Shown here piece after piece: positions 38,058 through 50,300 of a stretch of 64,000 nucleotides of DNA. The notes under the pieces were generated by a model. That model searched no databases. It saw only the letters and a program-made list of their open reading frames with translations, and was not told the DNA's origin. Both the position numbers and the translations under genes were made by a program. Each line of letters starts with the position of its first letter. Within the stretch, counting starts at the first letter, position 1. Source of the DNA: Anisus vortex (Eukaryota; Mollusca; Gastropoda; Planorbidae); assembly GCA_949126835.1 (NCBI GenBank), contig OX421505.1, positions 10,387,283-10,451,282 of the forward strand, written 5' to 3'.

Positions 38058-38376
38058 TAAATGTAAAGCGAGTGCCTCTTCCTTCCAGCAAATTGGCACA
38101 TTCGATGCCCCCCCCCTCCTTTTTTTTTTAGATGTTGAACTTGCGTTTTAAAATCGCCAATATCCCTCCACTTAAAAAAACATCTACATCTAAGAAGGTT
38201 GTAGTAAGATCAAGCCAGTTAGGCTTGATGAGGTATGACTAATAGGCATACAGACTTGCCAATAGTTATTAGAATGAAACAGTTTCAAAACCTGTGTCCA
38301 TAAAAGTATATTATCCCTTACAGACCGCACGCATGCATCTTGGTACAGCAGGATATAGCGAGGTGGCAATCACCAG

Positions 38377-38590
38377 CGGTACGGTGACCAAGCGGCAGCG
38401 CATTTGACTGGCGATGCAAAAGTTCTGGGTTCGAATCCTGCTGCAGGCTAGGATTCCTACCCGAGACTTGAGGGTGCCCCGGAGTCTACCCAGCTCTGAT
38501 GGGTACATGACACTAGTTGGTGTAAAGTAAAGGCGGCTGGGCATTGTGCTAGCCACAAATCCCCTTGCATGCCTTGGCCACAGAAACTGG
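38377..38590 (+). mobile_element. tRNA-derived SINE, family 2, best copy
   Basis: GGTACGGTGACCAAGCGGCA, CTGGGTTCGAATCCTGCTGC, AGTCTACCCAGCTCTGATGG, TTGGCCACAGAAACTGG. Confidence 0.85.
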
Positions 38591-38937
38591 TAGTTTCTTG
38601 TAAGACTTATATAAAACAATAGCATTGGAAAAAGTTACAAGTAAAGAAATATGAAATTGAATTTATTTCAATAAATAATGATTATTTACACATTTTTTGT
38701 TGTTTTTGCATAGATATGAATATTTTATTAACAGTCACAATTTTATCAAATACCGGTAATAATAGTAAGAAAATTAACAATTGGTTTTCATTTAAATCAT
38801 CTTGATACACAACCAAAACCTATGTTATATCATCAGTCATAGACAATACATAATTCAATTATAGAGCATGACTTTTACCATTTTGGAGGCATACATTGAT
38901 TTCAATCAACCTCAATTTTACACTCAGACTGTAAACT

Positions 38938-39089
38938 ACTGGTCCTGCGGTTAGTTCACCGGACTGTCAACCAACACGTCGCAAGTTCTATCCCTGCCGC
39001 CGACCGATCCCTGCCGTCCTGCGGGGAGTTTTGGGCCGCGTTGACGTAATAATCTTCCATCTAGAAGGAACGTCTGTAAGCTTATAAGA
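38938..39089 (+). mobile_element. tRNA-derived SINE, family 1
   Basis: TGGTCCTGCGGTTAGTTCAC, CAAGTTCTATCCCTGCCGCC, TAGAAGGAACGTCTGTAAGC. Confidence 0.82.
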
Positions 39090-41123
39090 AAAAAAAAGGA
39101 ATTTGCGAAGAAAATTGACATTATTTACAGCAAGGGTCGGGACCAGGACACACATAGGATAGGGCTTTGTTAAAAACAGCTTTTCTCTCCCCATCATCTT
39201 GCATCACCAACAGCAGTTGATGCACACAAATAAATCAAAGTTTTACACATGGATTCTGTTCACACATAAAATTCAACAGTTCAAAAGAGAAACATTTTGT
39301 TTTAAATGACACTAAATCTGCACAACAACTTTCATGTCATTCTGTATTGTAGTTATAATACTGACCCTTTGGTTATGCATTTAAAACAAAATCAGTCAGA
39401 ATAGAGTGTGGAATTTAACATTTATCCCCCCCCCCCTCCCTCTCAACAGTACCCCCACCCACCGTCATGCCACAGGTGGAAGAGGGATATTGGGCTTGAA
39501 AAAATGTTCAATAGCAAAATACATTGAAAATTTGGTATCTTCTAGGTTACAGACGCTGAGTTCTTGACAGAAGATTATTGCATCCTGAAGGTACATTTAT
39601 TACGGTATCACATTTATAAAGAATAATCTCAAGCAGAGGTGAATGAACAATCCTATCATTGAATAATTTGGTTGCTGCGAGCACCCAAGGTTCAAAACTG
39701 TAATAATTTCAATAGAGCGTTCTCAGTGGGCGTGGCTTAGGTTTTTACTCTATTTTTAATGACGTATTTGTGTAAATATAAGAACCCACATGAGGTACAA
39801 ATGTAACGTGGTGAAAGTGAAGTACTTCTTTATCATACAAAATTCACATCTGAATATTGGCTATCCTACTAAAAAATAAGGAGGTAAATAGTAGTACTGT
39901 AGATTAATTGATTAATAAGATTAGGGCCGGCTAGACCTATTTACACTTTCAATTTCACTTTATAGGCCTACACTTTTAATGTTTCGTAGGCTAGGCTACG
40001 ATGTCAAGTGATAGTGTTGGTGAATATCTAGTCTAGTCAAGTCACTAATAGGCTCACATCGTCTATGATCTAGGTCTATGATAATAATAAAATAGCCTTT
40101 TTTATTTAACATACATAATACAGCTTAAATCTTAATAAGACTTAAAACACATCATTTGAAAAAAGCTCGAGCCTATATGAAACTTTATTAATACAGCGGT
40201 AATTATTACTTGTACACCATTACAGAAAGTAAACACAAATCACGTGCTTTTTGTCACGTGATTGCAAACGCCCTATATGCAATGATAATTAATGTATTGT
40301 CTGTCCTCCCCCCCCCCCCTGCCATCTAGCTATTTCCCATACAATATTTAAGTTTTCTTAAACAATAAAAGATTGAGGTGAACTTTTAATGTTTCTTTAA
40401 AAAATTTCATGTGAAAATCTCACTAGTTTTCAACAGGGCATATTTCAACTGGGCAAACTAATGCTGCTTAGAGCTAATACAAAAACTTGTAAACAAGTCA
40501 TATTTCTGATAACAATATATCTCAAGAATAAATATAGTGCTGCCTTCAGTTGTTTTGATTTTTATTGGGCTGCTTTATAAGTTTGGTCAACATTCAGAAT
40601 ATAAACAATAAATCAACAATAAACAACTAAGATAACAACATCTCATTGTTTTATAAACAAAAGTACTTAGTGGGAACAACAGCTTAAAAAAAAACTAAAA
40701 AAACTGCAGCCAAAATAGAATTGTGCAAATGAGCTTGATTAAAACAAAACATCAACAATGATTTGGCTCCTTGCGTTGAGCCGCAGGAAGCATGCAAAAA
40801 GAGAACCGAAAAAGTTGATCAAGTATTGTATGTAAGGGTTGCATAGCCAGGGCTGACAGGCCGCAACACTCTTGAGCTGTTCTAACCAGGTTTTGAGCTG
40901 GACACTTCACGAGTGCCTTTGTAAAGGAGACCGAGTTCTTCGCATCAGTGGCTTACACAACTTGACACGCTCCAACAAAACAAAAAATATGTTGAACATC
41001 GTGTTGAATGGCAAGAGCAATGTAAACAATGTTAAAAAATGTTAAACAATGTTTTCCCCCCCAAAAAGTAATATCAAAAATGTCCCAAAAAAGTCAATTT
41101 ATGTTTATCAACACAATGTCTTG
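39090..41123. other. Downstream flank of the OATP gene
   Basis: Expected to contain the OATP 3' UTR; the poly(A) site is not determinable. A LINE-tail-like fragment (CAGACGCTGAGTTCTTGACA) lies at about 39550-39590, and poly(C) runs at 39428 and 40308. Confidence 0.5.
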
Positions 41124-41309
41124 TTATCTGGAATCGGCTTCAGCAGCGTCATTTGTTGGGACTGCCCCGGTAGAGTCACAGCCTACAGATACCACAGAAT
41201 CCCCTGCACCTATATCACCGGAGGACAGAACCTGCATGCTGATGTCGTTTTTGGCCTTGACCTGCTTGCCACCTCCATTCACTGCAACGGTGATGTCTTC
41301 CTCTTGCAC
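41124..41309 (-). CDS. OATP visible exon 12 (cytoplasmic tail, stop)
   Basis: 186 nt, acceptor CTCCAG, TAA at 41124-41126. Encodes a 61-residue hydrophilic tail rich in Gly, Ser, Asp and Val with no membrane segment. Tail sequences vary in this family; the call rests on phase, acceptor and position just after TM12. Confidence 0.85.
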   Translation of the reverse strand: MQEEDITVAVNGGGKQVKAKNDISMQVLSSGDIGAGDSVVSVGCDSTGAVPTNDAAEADSR

Positions 41310-44300
41310 CTGGAGCAAAAGGGGAAACAATCAGAAAAGTTGTAAAAAGAACATATTGGTAAAAAAAGTTACTCCCCTTTGATAATTGTACCTTAAAATA
41401 CATAGGGGCTTATATATATAAACTTATTACAGTAGATTAGACACAGGGTCATAGCCACTGGGGGGGGGGGCTTAGGATCACACAAAAAATGTGAAAAAAA
41501 GCCAAGGGCAATGAAACTGGTGACATCTGGTTTCAAGCCCTCTAGGTATTTTACTTCATATATTCTTAATCTTAGCACATATTGTTTTCTCATGTTAAAG
41601 AATGTTCCAAAGAGATTAGATCTTAAAGGATGTGGAGATGCTCTCTATAAGAACAATCAAAAATCTGGTTTTTACTATTTTAATTATTTAAGTTTTTGCG
41701 AGAGGTAGAAAGATGATATTTTGGAAAAATCCAAAGACACCCTAAAACCCACAGATAAGAAAAGTATTGGCCCTGTTAAATTCTTTTGAAATGTTACACT
41801 ATCTAAAACCAAAAAGAAAACAATTATTGATATTTAAGTTCTGACCAATGTATTCTAAGCTTTAAAAAAATAGCTCGATATTACATAATCTGCAGTTGTT
41901 GTTGTTTTTTAAGATTACAGCTTTACATAAACTACAACAAGACAATATTATTCGAAGGTCGTTAACCTTATAAAAGCAGAGTGCAATCAAGAATGTCAAG
42001 GCTGCTATCAGAGAGAAGACCAGCGCCAGAACCATCAGGTTGATGCTCATGTTGTGGTTGTCATAGAAGAAGCAGGAGCCTTCACCATCGCAGCGCTTCT
42101 GCCAAACCAGACAGGCCAAGTCAAACATCTTGCCGAACAGGATGGGGCCCGGAATTGAACCTACAATGCACAGAAGCATAAAGTGTATTAATGATTAAGC
42201 ATTCATGGCGCAAGGTAGCCGCTGATGTGAAGTATATAAAAAATTACATGATGTAACTGATTCTCTGAACAGCTATAACTTAATTGTCAAATTCCATTTC
42301 AATTAGGCCATTTAGTATTCCCAATCTCAATTAATATTCCCAAATGGAATGTTCCCACACTTAAAAATTTGATTTTCCCAAACTGTAAATGATAGAACAA
42401 AGTATTCTTTACCTAGACATCTAGCAACTATCCACTGTATTCCTAATCCAAATGACCTTTGGTGATCTGGAACACACCTGAAACAATGACATTAGTGGAC
42501 AATAAAATAGCAGTGACACATTGACACTGTCAACATAGATAATGTGCTATTCACTAAAATGACATCAACTTTAAAAAAGATTTGACTGCATGAGTTGTAA
42601 AAATATGTCATGGACCTTTCGTTCTACTGATACAAATTGTATTAAATGTACTTGTATCAAAGACCTTGCATTAAACATTAAATATATAATGCTGAGCTTA
42701 GTGTATATCTTTTTTATATTTTGGGGGTTTTGTGACTTATTTATGGGGTTGGTTTATATATGTGACTTACAAAAATACTGTACGCTGAGACCTGATATTG
42801 AAAAAAAACAACTATTCTTTGCAACTATCAAAAACCAGCTACAGACCAGCCAACCCTTCCGATTTTCTCGAAATTATACGGATATATCCCAAAATTCTGA
42901 CAAAGCCCTTAAAATTCCGATTTTCTGCAATTTTTCATTTTTATTATTTTTTTGTCCGGACTGATGATTGTATATATAGAAAACAAAAAGAAATGAGCGA
43001 CTTCGGAAGTGTTTAGTTTTGTTTTTGCCACTTCCGTTATTTTTCATTATTCTTTTAGCCTAGGCTAATATTTTGATAGCCAAACCTGGTTGTTACGAAA
43101 CGTTTTTGTGTTAAAACATGGCCGCCAAAGTCCGATTACAACTTATTTTCATTTTAAAATGTAGCGATTTAAAAAAAAACCTGATATAAAAAACAAAACA
43201 CAAAAAACAAAACAACAACAATGAATCTCTAGGCCTACATCTCTGTACTATAAATTTAAACGCACATTACTCTTATACTGACCCTTGAAAAACAAAATAG
43301 GAATAGGCCTACTAGTCTACAATACTACGGAAAATATTTTATAAAAAAATATATAGGCCTAGCCTATAGCATAATATAAGCATCGCCTATCATGTTGCTC
43401 GCAATTATCTAAATTATAGTACTAGGTTAGGTATAGGAGTACAGGCCATATATGGTATAAATAATTATGTTTAGCATTTTTAGTAGGCCTACTAGTGACT
43501 AGTACTAGTTACTTTTACTATTTAGACTAACTATTGCCTTTATTACAGTCTTTAGCTTTATAACTGGGCCTATTGATTTTCTTTAAAGTTAAATACACAG
43601 ATATTAATTAAAACTTTAAACTTATTACATTAATATCAAACAATACTAGTTATATTCCTTCTAATGGAAAATACATAACTTGTGCGATTTTTACTCAAGG
43701 CCTTTTAGAGCAGCATTCAAAACTGGCGCCATAGCAGTGATGCTTCTTGGTGCCCAACCATTAAATTAAAATGTGCAGGGAGGTGATCCTTAGCAGGTAA
43801 CTCACCGTAGAGTGGCAGTCAGTGACGGCATGGAGGTGATGAAGACAAAGACAATCATGAACGTGAAGAGTATCATGAAGACTGTCAGCCACTTGCACTT
43901 GTATTCACATTTACCAAAGACGCCCATGTGTGTCTTTCCACTGGCCCAGTCCTCGTCTGTCAGGTTGTAGTTGACGCAACTACAGTTGTAGTACATCTGT
44001 AAATATCAACACCAACAGTATGTACAACCAGTGGCAACATGTGCGGGATTTAATACATGGTAATACAAAAAATAATTAAATTGTTGACCATTGAACATAA
44101 ATAAGCGTTCACCAGTTTCTGACTAATGTCAGTGCTATGAAGCCATAAAATAATATATAGGTAGTAGCTATATTAATAATTAAAAAGTCGAAATAAAACC
44201 CATTTTTGGATATTAAGAAAACCTATATCGGAAGTAGATATAGTCAAGTGACTGTCCATGCGGTCGGCAGTCTTTTCTCATAACTCACAAGGAACGCAGG

Positions 44301-47300
44301 CATTATTTTAGACTCAGGAAAAATAAATAAAATTGTGTATTATGTTGATACTATAAAGCTATATTTGTTCATTGGATGTGAAGTGTCAACTGTTAATGAA
44401 TTGTTATTAAATAATATGCTGCAATAAGTCGTTCTTTTATTATTTACAAGTTTGGAATTTATATTGTGGTGATGTCGTCCATTTTGATGTTCAAATCAAT
44501 CAAATAATTCAGCTACTGCAACTCAAATACTCTGAGAAGACTGGTGGTAATGTTTGATAGTCCAATAATAATAATAGGACATCAACAGGTTTGGTGGCAG
44601 CGGTGGGAGAGAGAAGCTGAAGGATATAATATTATGTTCAAATTCGAAATTTTTTGAACTTTTTGAAGACGTACTACAAACCACATGGAAAATTATGTGA
44701 GTACCAGTTTTTGAACAAAACTGAAGCCTGAGTCAATTATTTCAAATACATATACTATTTATATGATTGAGCACTATAATAGCTCTAAGAAAATATAACA
44801 TTTGTACACCGATGACAAATATTTCATCATTGGAAAATTCGATACAAAAAATCGAAAAAAAGTGACTATACGCAGATCATTATTTAATATTTGCAACCGG
44901 AAAAAGTTTCGTTCCCACATGTTATCAACAAGGAACCTAAACTATATACATATGTTCAAGTCCGATGTTCAAATCCGATGTGACACAACCATGTGTTGAA
45001 TTTTATGTAACCTACATAACCATATGTTCAAATCCGATGTGACACAACCATGTGTTGAATTTTATGTAGCCTATGTTCAAATCCGATGTGACACGACCAG
45101 GTGTTGAAATCTGATGTGTTGAAGTCCGATGTGCTTATCGGAAGATAAATAAATAACATTAAATAACTTTAAATATAATTAATATTTAATCTGTATACCA
45201 AAGACTTTGACATTAATTTTAATTAATGGTATACATTTTTTTCTTGTGTTCATTCTAAAATTGGATTATACCATACTGCAGTGGAAACTTGAAGCAACTC
45301 AACTTGATACAGTGTGAACATTCATTGGATTATTAAATAATTAATTAAGTTTCTTCTGGATTTCTACTCTGGATTTACATTGCAGTAATTTCATACAGTG
45401 AATGTGTTTTCATTTGGATTATTAAGTAATCTTTAATTTAATCATATTTTTTACATTCATTAGTATGAATTATATATATATATGTATTACTTATGTATAA
45501 AGCGGGCTTTGGTTGGCGGTAGTTTTTAATTAAATCTCTTGTCTATTCTTATTCTGTCTATCATCTATTTCTATTTCTTAAAAGAGATTGATTAGAAATG
45601 ATTCTTTGTTAGGGTTATTTCTGTTAGTTGTTTTGACTTTGTTTGTTATTGTTAAGAATTATTAAAGTAAAATTACTATAGTCTTGTCAATGTTATACAT
45701 GTTGTGATTCTTTGTCAAAAATTCCTCTATCATTTGTGGTCCAAGCAGCATTAGTGTATTGTGATTGTGTTTTTTTTCTATTGTTACTTCATATAATTTT
45801 TTAATTGTGTATTTTTTGAGATATCATTAATATGCATTGGTTAGTTTTTGCTCTCTGAGTATAATGGTCTATGGTAAGAACATTAACAATAATAAGTTCA
45901 CCTAAATAATAATAATATGAATATTCACATTCATAACTATATAATTTAAGTAGTGCCCAAATACATGTAACTACAATTAACAAAATAATAATTGATATCT
46001 AATACATGTAACTACAAATGTACAAAATATTCCTAATATATCAGGTAAAATAACCTAAATAAAAATAATATTGTGCTTTGCAGTGCTACTGTAATAATAT
46101 TATCTAGAATTTACATTGCTATTAATTATAGTAAAATTATTGTGTATTGGCATTAATGAAAATGTACTTCCAGTAATCACTATGAAAATGTACTTCCAAT
46201 ACTGATAATAATTACATCCATTTCAATTGCTCATAAGAATAATATCATAGTGGCTTAAGATAACATTAATCTAATTGTTATATGCCATCCTCAATAATAA
46301 TAATAATATTATCTATGTGCTACCATTGGTAATATAAGATTGTACATTGCTTTGCGGAAAATAATTGTGCAACCTATATAGTAATAATAAGTCATAATAG
46401 CAAAAAGTGACTTGCACTTGCTTTAAACTCTACTATAAAATTGCTAATAATAATAAAATAAACAAGCCATAATAGAAAATGTGTCTTGGCTTAGCATACT
46501 TGTTGACATTCTAGCATTTTGCATTCTGAATTATAAACATTTTACTACAGCAGAGAAAAAAAAAAAAAAAAGTTGCTGTGATATTATATGACTGCTCATT
46601 CTGTATTTAATAAATATTGTCATTCAGTAATATAAAAATGCTCATTCAGTAATTAATAAATATTGCCATCCAGTATAGGAATAAAACATTGCTGTACTAT
46701 AAAATAGTGCATTATAATAATTGTACTGTACTATAATATAATAAATCTTGACATTCATAATAAATAATAATGGAGTCAAAGGTTCAATTACTCTATGATG
46801 AGGCTAAATTGTTGGCAAAAGAATATGGTATTACTGATAAGAAAGAATATCAAGAATTTGTTGAAAATAAAGTTAAGCAATTGAAAAAAGAATTAGCAGA
46901 TAAGGAAAGAGATGAGCGAGCAGAATTAAGGGCTCATGAAATTAAACAAAAAGAACTTGATAATGAAATTAAACAAAGAGAACTAGAAATAAACAAAGAA
47001 AAAGAATTGAAAGCACTAGAATTAAAAGAAAAAGAATTACAATTGAATAAAGAAAAAGAAATTCAATTGAAAGAAACTCAACTAAAATTAGACCATGAAT
47101 TGGAGTTGGCTAAATTACAAAATACTAAAGTTGAGCAAACAAATAATGAAAAATCAAAACATAGTGTAAGATTTAAAATGCCTCCTTTTGATGGGAAAGA
47201 GAAAATTGTTGATTTTCTAAATTTATTTGAAGCAACATGTAAAGGATATGGGATTCCCATTTCAGAATATTACATTCACCTTATTCCACAATTGAAAGAT

Positions 47301-50300
47301 AAGGGTAGGGAAGCACTATCACATATTGATAAAGAAATAACTGATTATGCCATTATCAAAGAACAATTAATCAAATTCTTTATTCACTCTGAGGATTATT
47401 ACAGACAAAAGTTCCATAACTTTATCTTAACAGACAAGATAGAACCGAGAGCTTTTGTGTCTGAAGTGAAAACATTTTTACTTACCTGGTTAGACTTAGT
47501 AAAAATAGATACCAAAAATCCTAATGAGATTATAGAAATCATGGTTGTTGATAAAGTATTAGAACAAGCTTCTAAACCATTGTTTACTCACATTATGGAA
47601 AGAAAAGTTAAGACAGTAGAAAATTTGATAGATGCAATCTCAAATTTTAAGGATAGTCATCCTAATGTAGAACTGACTAAACAAAATCAAACAGTAAATA
47701 CAATTCAACATAGAAGAAGGAGCTATTCACCTCCTAGGTCTAGACATAATCAATTTGGCAATAGAAAAAAATTTGGTAAGCAACCAAAATCTAATAATTA
47801 TAGATGTATTTTTTGCAATGGTACAAACCATTCATCAGAATATTGTTACAGAAATAACAATGCAAGAGGTAGAAATTTCAATCCAAACTTCAATAGATCA
47901 AATGTTGATCATAGAGGTTTTTCAAATCAAAATTTTTCTAATTTTGATAATAGAAACTTTCCAAATCAGAATTTTTCAAATGTTGGAAACAGAAATATGC
48001 CAAATCAGAATTTTTCCAATAACAATGTGCCAAATCAACATGTTGGAAGACAAGATTTTCCTAATACTCAAAACAGACCTCAATCAAATTTCCAAAATGG
48101 AAGAAATAGAGGAAAACTTAACAATTCCACATCTCAATTTAATAATGTCATATTTGAAAACAGGGGTCAGTTGATACTTTTTCCTGCTTATGTGGAAGGA
48201 AAGACCACTTACTGTCTAAGAGACACCGGAAGTAGTATAATATGCATAGATGAAAGTATCATTCCAAATCAGAAACCCACCAATATAATAAGAGTGGATA
48301 CAATAAAACTTGGAAATGGTTCCATTGTAAATTGTCCTGTCACTATAATAGACATTGATTGTCCTTGGCTCACTGGAAAAGCAGAGGCAGCCATAATGAA
48401 AAACTGTGTTGCACCTTTAATTATTGGTAATTCTTTCAATGTCAAACATGATAATAGTTTTGACATTTTTCAAAAATGGATGAATGAAAATTCCAATGAC
48501 TTGAATTTGAAACCTGTTCTATTGCAAAATGAGAAGTTAGTAGATTTACCAGAACAAGAATTTTACCCTGCTCTACAAACATTTAATTTCTTACAAACCA
48601 TAGGAAAGTCAGAAAATAATATTCTCAATGAGACACCTAATATTGACTTATCCATAAATAATGAAAAGGATAATCCTATTCCCAAATGGAATGGAACAGA
48701 AAAACTAGAACAGTATGTAAGCAAATTTGAAAGTCAATGTGAAATAAACAATGTACCAAAAGAATTACATGCTATTTCATTATGTAGACATTTAGAAGGT
48801 CATAAACAAATATTCAACATTGCTAAAAATCAAATATCTGATTTTACTAAAATGAAGAGTGAGATATTATCATACATTGATAGTCCTCATAAAAAGGAAA
48901 CCCAAATGAAAAAAACAGAAAATATCAGTTTAATAAACATGCCTTTTGATGAGCTAACTCTAAAACAAGAACAGAAAGAAGATCCATACATAATTAAAAT
49001 GGTATCAGAAATTGAAAAAGGTCAGGTTAAAAATAAAAACATTGAAATAATAAATGGAATTCTCTGTAGAAAGGACACTAAATTAGATGTAACTCAAATA
49101 GTTATACCTAAAACATTAACTGTCAAAGTAATGCAAATTTCGCATAACAATGCATTGTCAGGTCATTTGAGTAGCAAGAAAACAGTTTGTAATCTCAAAA
49201 AGAATTTCTGGTGGCCTAAAATGGAAAAAGATTTGAAAACATTTATTAAAAGCTGTGATACCTGTCTTAGACATAATAAAAAAGATTCTAAACATAAGGC
49301 TCCAATACAAATGACAGATACCATAAATAAACCTTTTTACAAGATAGCAGTTGATATCAAAGAAAATATTCATAAGAACATGAGAAAACTAGAAGTTGGT
49401 AATAAAGTACTTGTTTATTTGCCAATTGGCAGTGGCAATACTATGGAATGGAGAGGACCTTTTGAAATAATATTTAAGCTGTCTGATGTATTTTACAAGG
49501 TTAACATTAATAACAAAGAAAAAATTGTTCATTTAAACAATTTGAGAACTGATGAAGAAAACAAAGTTATTGAAAATAAATCAGAAGATGATATGATAAT
49601 TGAAAATAAACCAGACAATGATATTAGTAAATCTGAACATAGAAAAATAACATTGAGAAAATGTTGTGAAATTCTAAGGAATTTTAGCAGAGAACTCAGG
49701 TATAATCAATAAAATTATACATAGGAATAACTAAATTTATGAAAAAGATATGATATTTTCAGTAACAGATATAATGACATTATAACATTTTTTTTTCTTT
49801 TGTAAAGAACAAATATGTAAATATGGATACTGGTATAAAATAATCTAATTGATGAAAATAATGATTATCAGTTGGAAATTTTTTTTATGTAGCCTCGGAA
49901 CAGTTTGATAAGACTGTTAAGCACATAAATTTTGTGGCCTCTGAACAGTGAAACTGTTATGCCATATGTTAACATTAAAATGCCTATGTAAGTCTTTAAA
50001 AAAGCATTAGAGGAATTGAAATAAGAATGATATAATAATGAAATGCCTATGTAAGACTCTAAAGTCAGAGCATTTGATGATAATATTGTATTGTATTCAT
50101 GTAAGACTAAAGATAGCATTGAAGCCAATAAATAAATGATACATATAAGACTCACAGGAATATGAGCAGTGTAATATAAATATATAATTGAAGGAAAGAC
50201 TTGAATAACTTGTGTAATATTTTATTGTAAACTAAGATGGAAGATAATCATGTTACATTGTAAGTAATGTTATTGAGAATATCAATCAATAATAATCAAT

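Noticed and set aside
41029..41382. Plus-strand frame of 117 codons
   Set aside because: Shadow of OATP exon 12 on the opposite strand.
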